Shown: positions 8,395 to 17,229 of the stretch, piece after piece
Position numbering within the stretch: the first letter of the stretch is position 1
How the letters are laid out: every line of letters begins with the position of its first letter
From: Desulfobacteraceae bacterium
GTDB lineage: Bacteria; Desulfobacterota; Desulfobacteria; Desulfobacterales; JACKCP01
Reading direction: 5' to 3'
DNA length: 64,000 bases
Assembly: GCA_020633955.1 (NCBI GenBank)
Contig: JACKCP010000003.1
Location: 62,001-126,000, forward strand
Translations under genes and position numbers: made by a program
Notes under the pieces: generated by a model
Seen by the model: the letters and a program-made list of their open reading frames with translations, nothing else
The model's database searches: none
What the model was told of the DNA's origin: nothing

Positions 8395-9234
8395 ATGGAT
8401 ATAATAATTCATTCTGCTGTTTTGCTGTTTTGTTTTTATGCTGTTTTTTTTATTGGCAAGTTTATCAATGACAAGCTTAACAAGAGCTACAACATAGTTT
8501 ATGAGCTTGTGAAAAATGATAACCCCGCACTTGCTCTGTCCCTTGCAGGATATTATCTGGGGCTTGTAATCGCCATTGGAGGTGCTGTTGCCGGTCCTTC
8601 AAACGGTCTTATTTCCGACTTCCTTGACATAACAATTTACGGACTTCTTGCTGTAGTTCTTCTTAATCTTTCAACTTTTATATGCGACAAGGTTATTCTT
8701 TATAAATTCAAGGTTAGTGACGAACTGATCCGGGATCAGAATCAGGGAACAGGCGCTGTCAGTTTCGGTGTCTGTGTTGCTTCCGGGTTTTTGATTTATG
8801 GAGCTGTAAGCGGAGAGGGCGGAAGTATCTGGACTGCGATTGGATTCTGGGCCATAGGCCAGGTAATATTAATTCTTGCAGGTAAAATTTATAATTTTAT
8901 TCTTCCCTATGATATTCATGAAGAAATAGAAAAAGACAATGTTGCAGCAGGAGTAAGCTTTGGCGGCCTTTTAATCGGAACAGGGCTTATCATAGGTCTT
9001 TCTGCTGAAGGCGACTTCTATTCATGGAGTTATAATATAAAGCAGTATGTGATCTATGCCTTGATAGGTCTTCTTCTTATGCCTTTTGTAAGATTTCTTA
9101 CAGATAAACTTCTTCTTCCGACAGAAAGCCTTTCAAAGGAAATTGCCGGTCAGGAAAAGCCAAATGTAGGTGCAGCATATATTGAAGGCTTTTCATATAT
9201 TGCGGCAGCTCTTGCAGTAAACTGGTGTATATGA
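8395..9234 (+). CDS. Integral membrane protein with two DUF350 domains
   Basis: The product is 279 aa with about eight hydrophobic helices arranged as two similar halves. Each half has a membrane pair followed by DNPALALSLAGYYLGL-type (about residues 44-59) or DNVAAGVSFGGLLIGTG-type (about 182-198) segments, the DUF350 hallmark. Biochemical function is unknown. DUF350 genes often sit beside spermidine-synthase-like genes, as here, which suggests a joint role in polyamine use or the envelope. Its stop overlaps the next start (ATGA at 9231). Confidence 0.82.
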   Translation: MDIIIHSAVLLFCFYAVFFIGKFINDKLNKSYNIVYELVKNDNPALALSLAGYYLGLVIAIGGAVAGPSNGLISDFLDITIYGLLAVVLLNLSTFICDKVILYKFKVSDELIRDQNQGTGAVSFGVCVASGFLIYGAVSGEGGSIWTAIGFWAIGQVILILAGKIYNFILPYDIHEEIEKDNVAAGVSFGGLLIGTGLIIGLSAEGDFYSWSYNIKQYVIYALIGLLLMPFVRFLTDKLLLPTESLSKEIAGQEKPNVGAAYIEGFSYIAAALAVNWCI

Positions 9235-10775
9235 ACCCTGTTTTTCTACAGGCTGCAATTTTTATAACAGGGTGTGCCGGAATTGTAGCCGAATATGTTC
9301 TATCAACCCTTGCCACTTATATTCTGGGAAACTCAGTATTTCAGTGGACAATGGTAATGAGTCTCATGCTTTTTGCAATGGGTCTTGGAAGCAGATTAAG
9401 CCGTTATTTCAAGGATTATCTCTTTGACTTCTTTCTTTTTGCGGAATTTACACTTTCAGTTCTCTGTGCACTTTCCGCAGTTGTATCATATTCTGTCTCA
9501 GCATATTTTCAGCCGTCTTCAACTGCATTGATAATTTATTTTCATTCCATTCTTATAGGTATGCTGATTGGAATGGAAATTCCTCTGGTAACAAGAATAA
9601 ATCATAATTATACGGATTTAAGAATAAATATTTCATCAATAATGGAAAAGGATTATTACGGAGCGCTTATAGGAGGAATTTTTTTTGTATTTATTGCTCT
9701 TCCTTATTTCGGACTTACATATACTCCGGCAGTTCTTGGATCAATCAATTTTTTTGTAGCTGTTATGCTTATATTGAATTATTTTTCAATATTGAAATTT
9801 AAAAAAACAATTGTTTTTGCAGGAACAGTTTCATTTTTATTTCTTACCGTTATATTTGTCTTTGCAAAGCCGGTGATATTTTTCAGTGAACAGAAAAAAT
9901 ATAAAGATACAATTATTTATGAAGAGCAGACCAGATTTCAGAAAATTGTAATGACAAGATGGAAAGATAAAATCTGGCTTTACCTGAATGGACAGCAGCA
10001 GTTTTCCACCTATGATGAAAAAAGATATCACGAACCACTTGTTCATCCTGTGATGAATATAAGTAATTCCCCTGAAAATATTCTTGTCATGGGCGGAGGG
10101 GACGGCCTTGCAGTTCGTGAAATTTTAAAATATAAAAATGTAAAAAAAATTGATCTTGTAGATCTTGATCCAAAAATGACAGATCTTGCAAAAAATCATC
10201 CTGTTCTTACTTCAGTAAACAAGGGCAGTCTCAACAGTGAAATTGTAAATGTTCACAATAATGACGCAGCATTTTTTTTAGAATCTTCAGGCGATATTTA
10301 TGATGTGATAATCCTTGATTTTCCAGATCCGGATTCAATGGATTTGATGCACCTTTACAGTGAACATTTTTATAAGCTTATTAATAAGCACCTCTCAAGA
10401 ACTGGTGCCTTTGTAACCCAGGCCTCTAGTCCTTACTTTACTCCTAAAGTTTTCATATCAATTGATAAAACCATTCAGTCTGCAGGATTTTCAACAATTG
10501 GATACCATCAGAATGTTCCAACCATGGGAGACTGGGGATTTATAATTGGAACAAAAAATGATGTTTATTCAGATAAAATCCTTAGGAAAAAATATGAGGA
10601 AATAAAACTTGATGAAGTTGATACAGATTTTCTTACAGATGATGTGCTCAAATCAATGCTTTATTTTGGAAAAGACGTATTTTCGGGTATTGATCATGAA
10701 AAAATCATGACCAACACCAAAAGCCATCCTGTAATTTTCAGGTATTATGACAAGGGAAGATGGGATATTTACTGA
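9231..10775 (+). CDS. Membrane-anchored polyamine aminopropyltransferase (spermidine synthase family)
   Basis: The N-terminal ~210 residues form about seven transmembrane helices; the rest is a spermidine-synthase-type Rossmann domain. It shows ILVMGGGDGLAVREIL (SAM/dcSAM-binding glycine motif), VDLVDLDPKM (acidic loop), and IILDFPDPDS followed by LYSEHFY, all typical. The predicted reaction is aminopropyl transfer from decarboxylated SAM to a diamine, though some membrane members may have other acceptors. ATG 9231 overlaps the upstream stop as ATGA and is preferred to GTG 9225. The gene converges on trmJ, overlapping it by seven bases. Confidence 0.85.
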   Translation: MNPVFLQAAIFITGCAGIVAEYVLSTLATYILGNSVFQWTMVMSLMLFAMGLGSRLSRYFKDYLFDFFLFAEFTLSVLCALSAVVSYSVSAYFQPSSTALIIYFHSILIGMLIGMEIPLVTRINHNYTDLRINISSIMEKDYYGALIGGIFFVFIALPYFGLTYTPAVLGSINFFVAVMLILNYFSILKFKKTIVFAGTVSFLFLTVIFVFAKPVIFFSEQKKYKDTIIYEEQTRFQKIVMTRWKDKIWLYLNGQQQFSTYDEKRYHEPLVHPVMNISNSPENILVMGGGDGLAVREILKYKNVKKIDLVDLDPKMTDLAKNHPVLTSVNKGSLNSEIVNVHNNDAAFFLESSGDIYDVIILDFPDPDSMDLMHLYSEHFYKLINKHLSRTGAFVTQASSPYFTPKVFISIDKTIQSAGFSTIGYHQNVPTMGDWGFIIGTKNDVYSDKILRKKYEEIKLDEVDTDFLTDDVLKSMLYFGKDVFSGIDHEKIMTNTKSHPVIFRYYDKGRWDIY

Positions 10776-11530
10776 TTTTTTTCCTGTTTTCCTGTTTCAA
10801 GCATATTGTTTCCATACCATTCAATCTGCCTTAAAACTCCCCTTAAAATATTTACGTCTTTGGCTCTCATATCCTGGCGTGAAAAAAAAGTTCTGAAATT
10901 ATCAAGCCAGTGATCCGGATTTTCAGGATGAATAAAATTTATTTTTATCAGTATTCTTTTAAGATGTTCATACATTGAATCAAGCTGAAATCTGTTTGCA
11001 AGTTCTGGTACAAAAAATTCAGGAGGTTCCTTAAGAGCCTTTGAAAGTTCGTATGTAATAATCATTACAGCCTGTGAAAGATTTAAGGATGAAAATTCGT
11101 CAGTATCAATTGTAACAAGCTGGTGGCAGCGTTTTAACTCAAGATTGTCAAGTCCCTTGTCTTCAGGGCCGAATAAAACTGCAGTTTTGTTGTATTTTAC
11201 AAGTCTTGATATTTTTTTGCCCATTTCTTCAGGACTTGTCATGATAAGGCTTCGCTGCTTGCCAAGTCTTGCGGTTGTCCCGATACAGAAATTAAAATCC
11301 TTTAATGCATCGTCAAGGTTATCTGAAAAAACAGCATTTTCAAGAATATCCTGTGCTGCATGTGTTGAAAGTTTTTTTGCCTTGTCATGATCATAATCAA
11401 CAGGGTTTACTATAATAAGATTTTTAAATCCCATATTTTTCATTGCCCTTGCACTTGAACCAATATTTGTTGAGTATTTTGGTCTTACAAGGACAATTGA
11501 AATGTTTTCAGCTAGTTTATTGTAATCCAT
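10769..11530 (-). CDS. trmJ: TrmJ-like tRNA 2'-O-methyltransferase (SpoU family)
   Basis: The product is 253 aa with a SPOUT fold. The SpoU motifs are present in order: motif 1 RPKYSTNIGSSARAMKNMG, motif 2 VLFGPEDKGLDN, and motif 3 LNLSQAVMII. The C-terminal extension, helical and ending GVLRQIEWYG, matches the TrmJ group that methylates the ribose of tRNA position 32. The start shares its A with the ndk stop (TAATG), so the two genes are probably co-transcribed and coupled. It might instead act on rRNA, but the C-terminal segment favours TrmJ. Confidence 0.85.
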   Translation of the reverse strand: MDYNKLAENISIVLVRPKYSTNIGSSARAMKNMGFKNLIIVNPVDYDHDKAKKLSTHAAQDILENAVFSDNLDDALKDFNFCIGTTARLGKQRSLIMTSPEEMGKKISRLVKYNKTAVLFGPEDKGLDNLELKRCHQLVTIDTDEFSSLNLSQAVMIITYELSKALKEPPEFFVPELANRFQLDSMYEHLKRILIKINFIHPENPDHWLDNFRTFFSRQDMRAKDVNILRGVLRQIEWYGNNMLETGKQEKNQ

Positions 11531-11955
11531 TAAAAAATACCAAGCTCCTCATGGGCAGAGAAAAAAAAGGAAATTTCATTTTTTGCATTTTCAGGTGAAT
11601 CTGATCCGTGGACAGCATTTTTTTCCATTGCACTGCCAAATTTTTTTCTTATTGTTCCTTCTTCAGCCCTGGTAAAATCAGTTGAACCCATAAGTTTTCT
11701 ATATTCAGTTATTACATTTTCACCTTCAAGAATCATGGGAACTACAGGACCTGAAGTCATAAAATCTACAAGGTCATTGAAAAAAGGCTTGCCTTTGTGC
11801 ACAGAATAAAATTCCTCGGCAGATTTTTTTGTAAGCCTTGTCATTTTAATGGCTCTTATTTTTATATTTTTATTTTCTATCATTGCAATAATTTCGCCTA
11901 TGGCATTTTTTTCAACAGCATCAGGCTTTATCATTCCAAGTGTTTTTTGTGTCAT
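11530..11955 (-). CDS. ndk: Nucleoside diphosphate kinase
   Basis: The enzyme transfers the gamma-phosphate of ATP to NDPs through a phospho-histidine. The active-site motif NAVHGSDS is intact, and TLGMIKPDAVEKN at the N-terminus and MTSGPVVPMILEG are typical. Two in-frame ATGs exist (11961 and 11955). AGGGAG abuts the first with no spacing but lies about six bases from the second, so I place the start at 11955, giving MTQKTLGM as in most relatives. It is first in a two-gene operon with trmJ. Confidence 0.95.
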   Translation of the reverse strand: MTQKTLGMIKPDAVEKNAIGEIIAMIENKNIKIRAIKMTRLTKKSAEEFYSVHKGKPFFNDLVDFMTSGPVVPMILEGENVITEYRKLMGSTDFTRAEEGTIRKKFGSAMEKNAVHGSDSPENAKNEISFFFSAHEELGIF

Positions 11956-12288
11956 TGTCATCTCCCTTGTTATTTTTTTGAATTTACTGATTAGAATATA
12001 AAGTAATCTAAATCAATATTAAACTTTATTACGTTATATGGTTTTGAATAAAAAAGAATTTGTCATCACCTGCTTTATTTTTAATTATTAAAGTGGTAAA
12101 AGGTCTTTATTTTAAGTTCAGTTTAAGCAGGAACGGCTGGTTTATTCCTGGTCTGCTCCAAAGCAGCAGAAGAATACAGCATCAGTCAGTAAACTGGCTT
12201 TTTTTCAGTTTTCAGCTTAGTGACTACAGAAAAACTGATTAACTGCAGTTGTTTGGTTTCAGGTTATATAATTATTTGGAGGGTTTGG
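11956..12288. other. Divergent intergenic region between ndk and the type II secretion operon
   Basis: No gene is supported. A 60-codon open frame at 12060-12242 has no ribosome site and no protein-like pattern. The region must contain the ndk and gsp promoters; I could not assign boxes reliably. Confidence 0.4.
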
Positions 12289-12726
12289 ATGAAAGTTTTG
12301 AAAAACAATTCAGGTTTTACTCTTATTGAAGTAATGGTTGTTGTAATCATACTTGGAATTCTTGCAACTTTTGTTGTTCCAAGGCTTGTAGGTAGAACTG
12401 ATGATGCAAAAATAGTAAAGGCAAAAGTTGATATTCAGGCTCTTGAAACTGCTTTAAAGCTATATAAACTTGATAACGGTAAATATCCTACAACAGAACA
12501 GGGCCTTAATGCTCTGATAAGTCCTCCTGAATCCGGGGATGCAAAAAACTGGAGAGAGGAAGGGTATCTTGACAAAAAAACTCTTCCAAAAGATCCATGG
12601 GGAAATGATTATATATATCTTTCACCAGGGCTAAACGGTGATTATGATCTGATTTCATATGGTGCTGATGGAATGCCTGGAGGAGAAAAGGAAAATAAGG
12701 ATATCAATTCCTGGGAAATAGACTGA
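12289..12726 (+). CDS. gspG: Type II secretion major pseudopilin GspG
   Basis: This is the main subunit of the periplasmic pseudopilus that pushes substrates through the secretin. The prepilin peptidase site G^FTLIEVMVVV follows a short basic leader. The C-terminal domain has YPTTEQGLNALI and KDPWGNDYIYLSPG, the calcium-site region of GspG. I chose ATG 12289 because of GGAGGG just upstream; the open frame extends to 12220, but that would give an overlong leader. It is the first gene of the gsp operon. GspO peptidase is not in the window. Confidence 0.95.
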   Translation: MKVLKNNSGFTLIEVMVVVIILGILATFVVPRLVGRTDDAKIVKAKVDIQALETALKLYKLDNGKYPTTEQGLNALISPPESGDAKNWREEGYLDKKTLPKDPWGNDYIYLSPGLNGDYDLISYGADGMPGGEKENKDINSWEID

Positions 12727-12730
12727 TCCT

Positions 12731-13225
12731 ATGAAAAACAGTGAAGCCGGATTTACATTAATGGAAATTATTGTTGTGATTGTTATTATTTCTTTGATGG
12801 TTGGTTTTGCTGTTCCAAAGCTTGACAGTTTTCTTTCCGAGGACAAATCAAAAAAAGGAATAAGAATTTTGAGCTCATACATAAGAGAGCTCAAGCTTGA
12901 AGCTTTGAAAAAATCCCAGGATTTTATTCTTGTAATAGATCCAGAGTCAGACAGTTTCTGGCTTGATGTAAAAGAAGGTGAAAATCCTGAAAAAAAAGAT
13001 CTCGGCAAAGATGTTGATATAGCTGGCGTTCAGTCAGGGTATGGTGATTATTCAACTACCCGGAAAATTTTTGTAAGATTTTATTCAAAGGGCTATAATG
13101 ATCCATTTGTTGTGACTTTGAAAAACAGAATTGATAATAAAATTTTTTCAATTGCAGTACATCCTTTTCTTGCTTCACCAGTAATCTACAACAAGCTGTG
13201 TTTTTTTGAAGAATGTTTTTCATGA
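12731..13225 (+). CDS. gspH: Type II secretion minor pseudopilin GspH-like
   Basis: The prepilin leader MKNSEAG^FTLMEIIVVIVII is followed by a GspH/FimT-like globular part of about 130 residues. It includes a conserved RELKLEALKKSQDF helix and strands ending in FYSKGYNDPFVVTL. GspH joins GspI-J-K as minor pseudopilins. It lies four bases after gspG. Sequence similarity to textbook GspH is low, so the name rests on position and the leader. Confidence 0.82.
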   Translation: MKNSEAGFTLMEIIVVIVIISLMVGFAVPKLDSFLSEDKSKKGIRILSSYIRELKLEALKKSQDFILVIDPESDSFWLDVKEGENPEKKDLGKDVDIAGVQSGYGDYSTTRKIFVRFYSKGYNDPFVVTLKNRIDNKIFSIAVHPFLASPVIYNKLCFFEECFS

Positions 13226-13620
13226 AAAATAAAAGAAATTATCAGGGATTTACTTTTTTAGAAGTAATGGTGGCACTTAGCGTACTTGCACTTATTCTTA
13301 CTGCGGTTTTCAGGCTTTATTCCCAGTCTGTTTCCATGCTTATCAGTTCCTCCTTTGACATGAAAGCTCCTTTTCTTGCACAGAAAATTGTTACAGAATA
13401 TAAAACAGACAAAACCGCAAGGTTTCAAAATAATGGAAAATTTGAAGATGAATTTGAAAAGTTCAGCTGGAAAATTGATACTGAAGAACTCATTGTTTCC
13501 GGATATTCAGATGAACTTCCTGAAGAAATTGAAAATATAAAAATAAATAAAATCACTGTTACAATAACAGACAACCATAAAAATTATCAGACCTTTTTTT
13601 ATGAAAAAACAGATTCTTAA
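13222..13620 (+). CDS. gspI: Type II secretion minor pseudopilin GspI-like
   Basis: A short basic leader ends G^FTFLEVMVALSVLALI, with Glu at +5 as the methylated pseudopilins require. The body is short (about 115 residues after cleavage), as in GspI. ATG 13222 overlaps the gspH stop as ATGA; another ATG at 13213 is possible. The gene runs 20 bases into gspJ. It is expected at the pseudopilus tip with GspJ and GspK. Confidence 0.85.
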   Translation: MKNKRNYQGFTFLEVMVALSVLALILTAVFRLYSQSVSMLISSSFDMKAPFLAQKIVTEYKTDKTARFQNNGKFEDEFEKFSWKIDTEELIVSGYSDELPEEIENIKINKITVTITDNHKNYQTFFYEKTDS

Positions 13621-14278
13621 ATTCAATAATAAGGGGTTTACCTTAATTGAAATTGTTCTTGCAGTTCTAATTCTTGGAATTGTTTTTTCGACCCTGTTTT
13701 TCTCATATTCTGCTCTTTTTCAGGCAAGGGAGAAAATAGATCGCAAAACACAGATTCTATCCCAGGCTGAAACTGCACTTTTAAGAATTGTTGAGGATTT
13801 GAATAATTTTTACTGTGAGCTTTCTCCATTGTATAAAAAAAGTGATGACTATGATTTTGAATCAAAATATTTTTTTAGTGCTGAAAATGAATTTAAGGAA
13901 AAGTCTTCAACAAAACTTAAGTTTACATCTTATTCCCATCTTGGGTTTGGAAAAAATAATCTTAAATCACCTTCAGAGATTTTTTATTTTTTAGAGGATA
14001 ATATCCTGTACAGAGGAGATTTTTATTACCCTTACCCAAAAACAGAAGATGAGAAAAAAAAGCTTTCCTATCCAATTTGTACAAATGTTGAAAAATTTAA
14101 CCTTTATTTTTACGATGAGGAAAAAAATGAATATGAATTCTGGGATTCTGATTCTTCAGAGTTTAAATATTCAACTCCCTGTGTAGTTAAACTTGAGCTT
14201 GAACTTTATTTTGATGATGAAAAGGAAAAATTTGAAACAAAAATCAAACTTCCTGTATTCAGGGAAAAAGAAGAATAA
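13601..14278 (+). CDS. gspJ: Type II secretion minor pseudopilin GspJ-like
   Basis: The leader MKKQILKFNNKG^FTLIEIVL is followed by a roughly 210-residue domain containing QAETALLRIVEDLNNFY, the conserved N-terminal GspJ helix, and a long beta-rich part with many charged residues. It overlaps gspI by 20 bases. Position between I and K and its larger size support the GspJ call. Confidence 0.87.
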   Translation: MKKQILKFNNKGFTLIEIVLAVLILGIVFSTLFFSYSALFQAREKIDRKTQILSQAETALLRIVEDLNNFYCELSPLYKKSDDYDFESKYFFSAENEFKEKSSTKLKFTSYSHLGFGKNNLKSPSEIFYFLEDNILYRGDFYYPYPKTEDEKKKLSYPICTNVEKFNLYFYDEEKNEYEFWDSDSSEFKYSTPCVVKLELELYFDDEKEKFETKIKLPVFREKEE

Positions 14279-15326
14279 TTTTTTTTATGATCAAAAGGGT
14301 ATAGCTCTTATTGTAACTCTTGTAATGGTCACCCTTCTTGCAGGCTGGGCACTTTCTTTAAATGTCCGTGTAAGAGACCTTCTCTTTGAGGCAGTTGTCT
14401 TAAAAAAAAGATCAATTCTCTATGACAGGGCAAAGGCAGGAATTGATATTGCCTCCATGATGCTTTTAAAAGATAAATCAAGTTCGGATACAGATTCAAT
14501 CCAGGAATTCTGGGCTGACGAAGAACAAATAATTTTTTATCTTGGGCTGCTTGGTTTTTCACCAGATGAACTCCAGATAAAAATTACAGACTGTATGTCA
14601 AAAATTCAGGTAAATGCACTTGTAAACTATCCAAACCAGAAAAATCAGGCACAGATAAAATTGTGGGAAAGATTCCTTGACGGAATCAGAATGGAATACC
14701 CTGAACTTTTGAATAATCCATATGATATTATAAATCCCCTTCTTGACTGGCTTGATTACGGTGATGATGACTCAATAACAGGACTTTCAGGAGCAGAATC
14801 AGACTATTATATCCATGAAAATAAAACTCCTCCAAGAAACGGGCCCTTAAAAAGCATTGAAGAACTTTCCCTTGTAAAGGGAGTAGATGAAAAGTTGTGG
14901 AACAAAGTTTACAATTCTGGTATTGCTAATGGCTATCTCAGTGTAGATGGTGATGTTGAAAGAAGCGGTTCATCTTTTGGCTATAAAGGTAAAATCAATA
15001 TAAATACAGCTCCCCATGCTGTTGTTTCCGCTCTTATAACAGACAATGCCTTTTTGCATATGGCAGATGAAATCTGCTCGTACAGGGAGGAAAAATCAGA
15101 GGGAAAGTTTGTAAATAACCTTGATGAAAAATGGTATAGAAAATGTCCTGGATGTGAGGATGTTCCTCTTGCAGAAGAATTTATTGTGACAAGTTCGGAC
15201 ATATTTGAAATAGAATCACTTGCAAGGGATAATGATTTGTCTGTAAAAGTAAAGGCTGTAGTAAAAAGATTTACAGATAAAGACGGCAAATGGGATATCA
15301 GAACAGAAAAATTTATAATTGAATAA
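14232..15326 (+). CDS. gspK: Type II secretion minor pseudopilin GspK
   Basis: The pseudopilin segment KG^IALIVTLVMVTLLAGWAL is followed by a large (~320 aa) domain. It has PLLDWLDYGDDDS and RNGPLKSIEELSLVKGV and ends with the helix-hairpin-helix-like INTAPHAVVSAL region, typical of GspK. No ATG lies close to the leader. TTG 14232 has AGGA five bases upstream and gives a 28-residue lead; the frame is open from 14193. The start therefore overlaps gspJ by 47 bases. GspK caps the pseudopilus. Confidence 0.85.
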   Translation: MKQKSNFLYSGKKKNNFFYDQKGIALIVTLVMVTLLAGWALSLNVRVRDLLFEAVVLKKRSILYDRAKAGIDIASMMLLKDKSSSDTDSIQEFWADEEQIIFYLGLLGFSPDELQIKITDCMSKIQVNALVNYPNQKNQAQIKLWERFLDGIRMEYPELLNNPYDIINPLLDWLDYGDDDSITGLSGAESDYYIHENKTPPRNGPLKSIEELSLVKGVDEKLWNKVYNSGIANGYLSVDGDVERSGSSFGYKGKININTAPHAVVSALITDNAFLHMADEICSYREEKSEGKFVNNLDEKWYRKCPGCEDVPLAEEFIVTSSDIFEIESLARDNDLSVKVKAVVKRFTDKDGKWDIRTEKFIIE

Positions 15327-15338
15327 TTTAAGATTAAA

Positions 15339-16703
15339 ATGACAAAAATTTTTGCATTAAATAAAACAGAAAATAAAATTGAATTTTTTTCTGCTGGTTT
15401 TTCAGGTAAAAAATTTTTTATAAAAAAAATGCCGGAAGGTTTTTGTGGGAATGCTCCAAATAAAATAAGCTCTTTTTTTTGTTTTGATTCAAAAAATCTT
15501 TTTTTAAAAAATCATGATTTTCCGTTCAGCGGTAAAAAAAGAATAGAAAAAATAATTGATTTTGAGCTTGAGCCTTATTTTCCCCTAAAAAATGATCAGC
15601 TTGAGTTTGACTTTTCTGTTTTAAATGAAAGCAGCACAAAAAATTCATCCAGGGCTTTTTGTATTGGCCTTTCAAAATTGTTTATGGATGAATCGAAAGA
15701 TATTTTTCTTGAAAAAAATATTGAAATATCAGGTTTTGTTCCATTTTCATATTATTGTGCAAATGCCTTATTAAATCTTCATATAATAGAATCTGACTCA
15801 ATTATAATTGTTCCTGAAGCAGATGAAAGAGCCGTTTTTTTTGCTGTAACAGAAAATGAAATTTTAAGCGGAAGAAAAAATTCAGATATTTCTGATGAAG
15901 AAAGCATAATATCTTCAATAAATCTTTTGATAAATTTTACATCTTTATCAGTAAAAAAAAGCTTTAATCCCAAAAAAATTGTTATTTTAAACGGTTTTTC
16001 TGCAAAGGAAAAAATCTTTAATACAATTGATAAAAATTTCAAAGATAAAGCTTTTATCCTTGATAAATCAGATCTTTTAAAAAAACTTGACTTTGAATCA
16101 GATGAAAAAACAGAACTTTTAGATGTTTTGTGCGGTTATGAAATTTTAAATGATAAATCTCCTGTTTTAAGAAGGAAGAAACCCGGTATTAACAAGTTTT
16201 TTCAGGAGTATAGAAAAGAGGCGGTTATTTCCGGATTTTTTCTTTTTCTATCTCTTGTTCTAACAGGAATGAGCAGTTATTTAAAATTTTCTGAGCTTGA
16301 AAAAGACTATAAAACGGCATATTCAAATCTTGAAACAGCTGTAAGACAAAATTTCCCGGGAATAAAAAAAATTACGCCATCAGTTATAGATCAGGCAAAA
16401 ATTGAAATCATCGAGGCAAGGGAAAGCCAGAACGAAAATGATAATGTCTCAAATATAAAAAAAATTGTTCTTCTTCAATCAATTTTAAATCAGATTCCTT
16501 CAGACACTGTTGATCTTGAAAATTTAACCATACTTCCATTTTCCGTAAGTATTTCGGGAAGTGCAGCAGGGTATGACGTTATTGATTCAATGAAAAAGGA
16601 TCTTGGCGCTGACAAGTATATTAAAAGTGCAGAAATTGTCATGGCAAATACGGACAGTTCGGGAAAAATAAGGTTTAGACTGGAGATAAAGGTTAATGAA
16701 TAA
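15339..16703 (+). CDS. gspL: Type II secretion inner-membrane protein GspL
   Basis: The product is 454 aa. The cytoplasmic actin-like domain (about residues 1-275) is divergent but includes DFELEPYFPL, the conserved block in GspL/PilM-type domains. One transmembrane helix lies near residues 292-312 (FLFLSLVLTGMSSYL). A periplasmic ferredoxin-like part follows with VSISGSAAGYDVIDSMKKDL. GspL links the ATPase GspE to GspM. The gene starts 12 bases after gspK and overlaps gspM by 8 bases. It is very A-rich, and similarity to model GspL is weak outside the core. Confidence 0.82.
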   Translation: MTKIFALNKTENKIEFFSAGFSGKKFFIKKMPEGFCGNAPNKISSFFCFDSKNLFLKNHDFPFSGKKRIEKIIDFELEPYFPLKNDQLEFDFSVLNESSTKNSSRAFCIGLSKLFMDESKDIFLEKNIEISGFVPFSYYCANALLNLHIIESDSIIIVPEADERAVFFAVTENEILSGRKNSDISDEESIISSINLLINFTSLSVKKSFNPKKIVILNGFSAKEKIFNTIDKNFKDKAFILDKSDLLKKLDFESDEKTELLDVLCGYEILNDKSPVLRRKKPGINKFFQEYRKEAVISGFFLFLSLVLTGMSSYLKFSELEKDYKTAYSNLETAVRQNFPGIKKITPSVIDQAKIEIIEARESQNENDNVSNIKKIVLLQSILNQIPSDTVDLENLTILPFSVSISGSAAGYDVIDSMKKDLGADKYIKSAEIVMANTDSSGKIRFRLEIKVNE

Positions 16704-17229
16704 ACTAAAGGAATATTTTTCAGGCCTTGAACAAAGGGAAAAAAATTTTTTGATTGCAGGAATAATTTTTTTGTCAGTCTTTGTTCTGGTAAATTTTTTG
16801 TTTCTTCCGGTTATTGATTATAAAAAAGAACTTCAGACAAAAATATATTCATATAATTATCAGGCTGACCAGATTAAAAGACTTGGACAGGAATATAGAA
16901 AACTTGTCAAAAATTCAGGCTCATATTCAATTTCAGAAAATTCTGACATTGCACTTTTTTCTTTTATGGATTCACTTGCTGGAAAGGCTCAAATTAAGGA
17001 AAATATTGACTACATGAAACCTTCATCTGAAAAAACAGATGGAAAAACAATAGAAAAAGTAGAAATAAAACTTTCAGGTATTGATATGAAAAGGCTTATC
17101 CAGTTTCTTTATTCAATAGAGTCTTCTTCGGATGCAATAGTCATCAAGGGGCTCAGAATTTCAAGAAGCGACAAGGGAGCCTACATAACATCAACCATTC
17201 AGGCGGAAATAGTAAAAAATAATGTTTAA
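16696..17229 (+). CDS. gspM: Type II secretion inner-membrane protein GspM
   Basis: The product is 177 aa with the usual GspM plan: a short cytoplasmic N-terminus with LEQREKNFLIAG, one transmembrane helix (about residues 17-40), a coiled-coil-like stretch, and a periplasmic ferredoxin-like domain with VEIKLSGIDMKRLIQFLYSIE. It overlaps gspL and gspN by 8 bases each. It partners with GspL and GspC in the inner-membrane platform. Confidence 0.85.
   Translation: MNKLKEYFSGLEQREKNFLIAGIIFLSVFVLVNFLFLPVIDYKKELQTKIYSYNYQADQIKRLGQEYRKLVKNSGSYSISENSDIALFSFMDSLAGKAQIKENIDYMKPSSEKTDGKTIEKVEIKLSGIDMKRLIQFLYSIESSSDAIVIKGLRISRSDKGAYITSTIQAEIVKNNV

Noticed and set aside
12060..12242. 60-codon open frame before gspG
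   Set aside because: No ribosome site, no protein-like pattern, and overlaps the natural gsp leader region.
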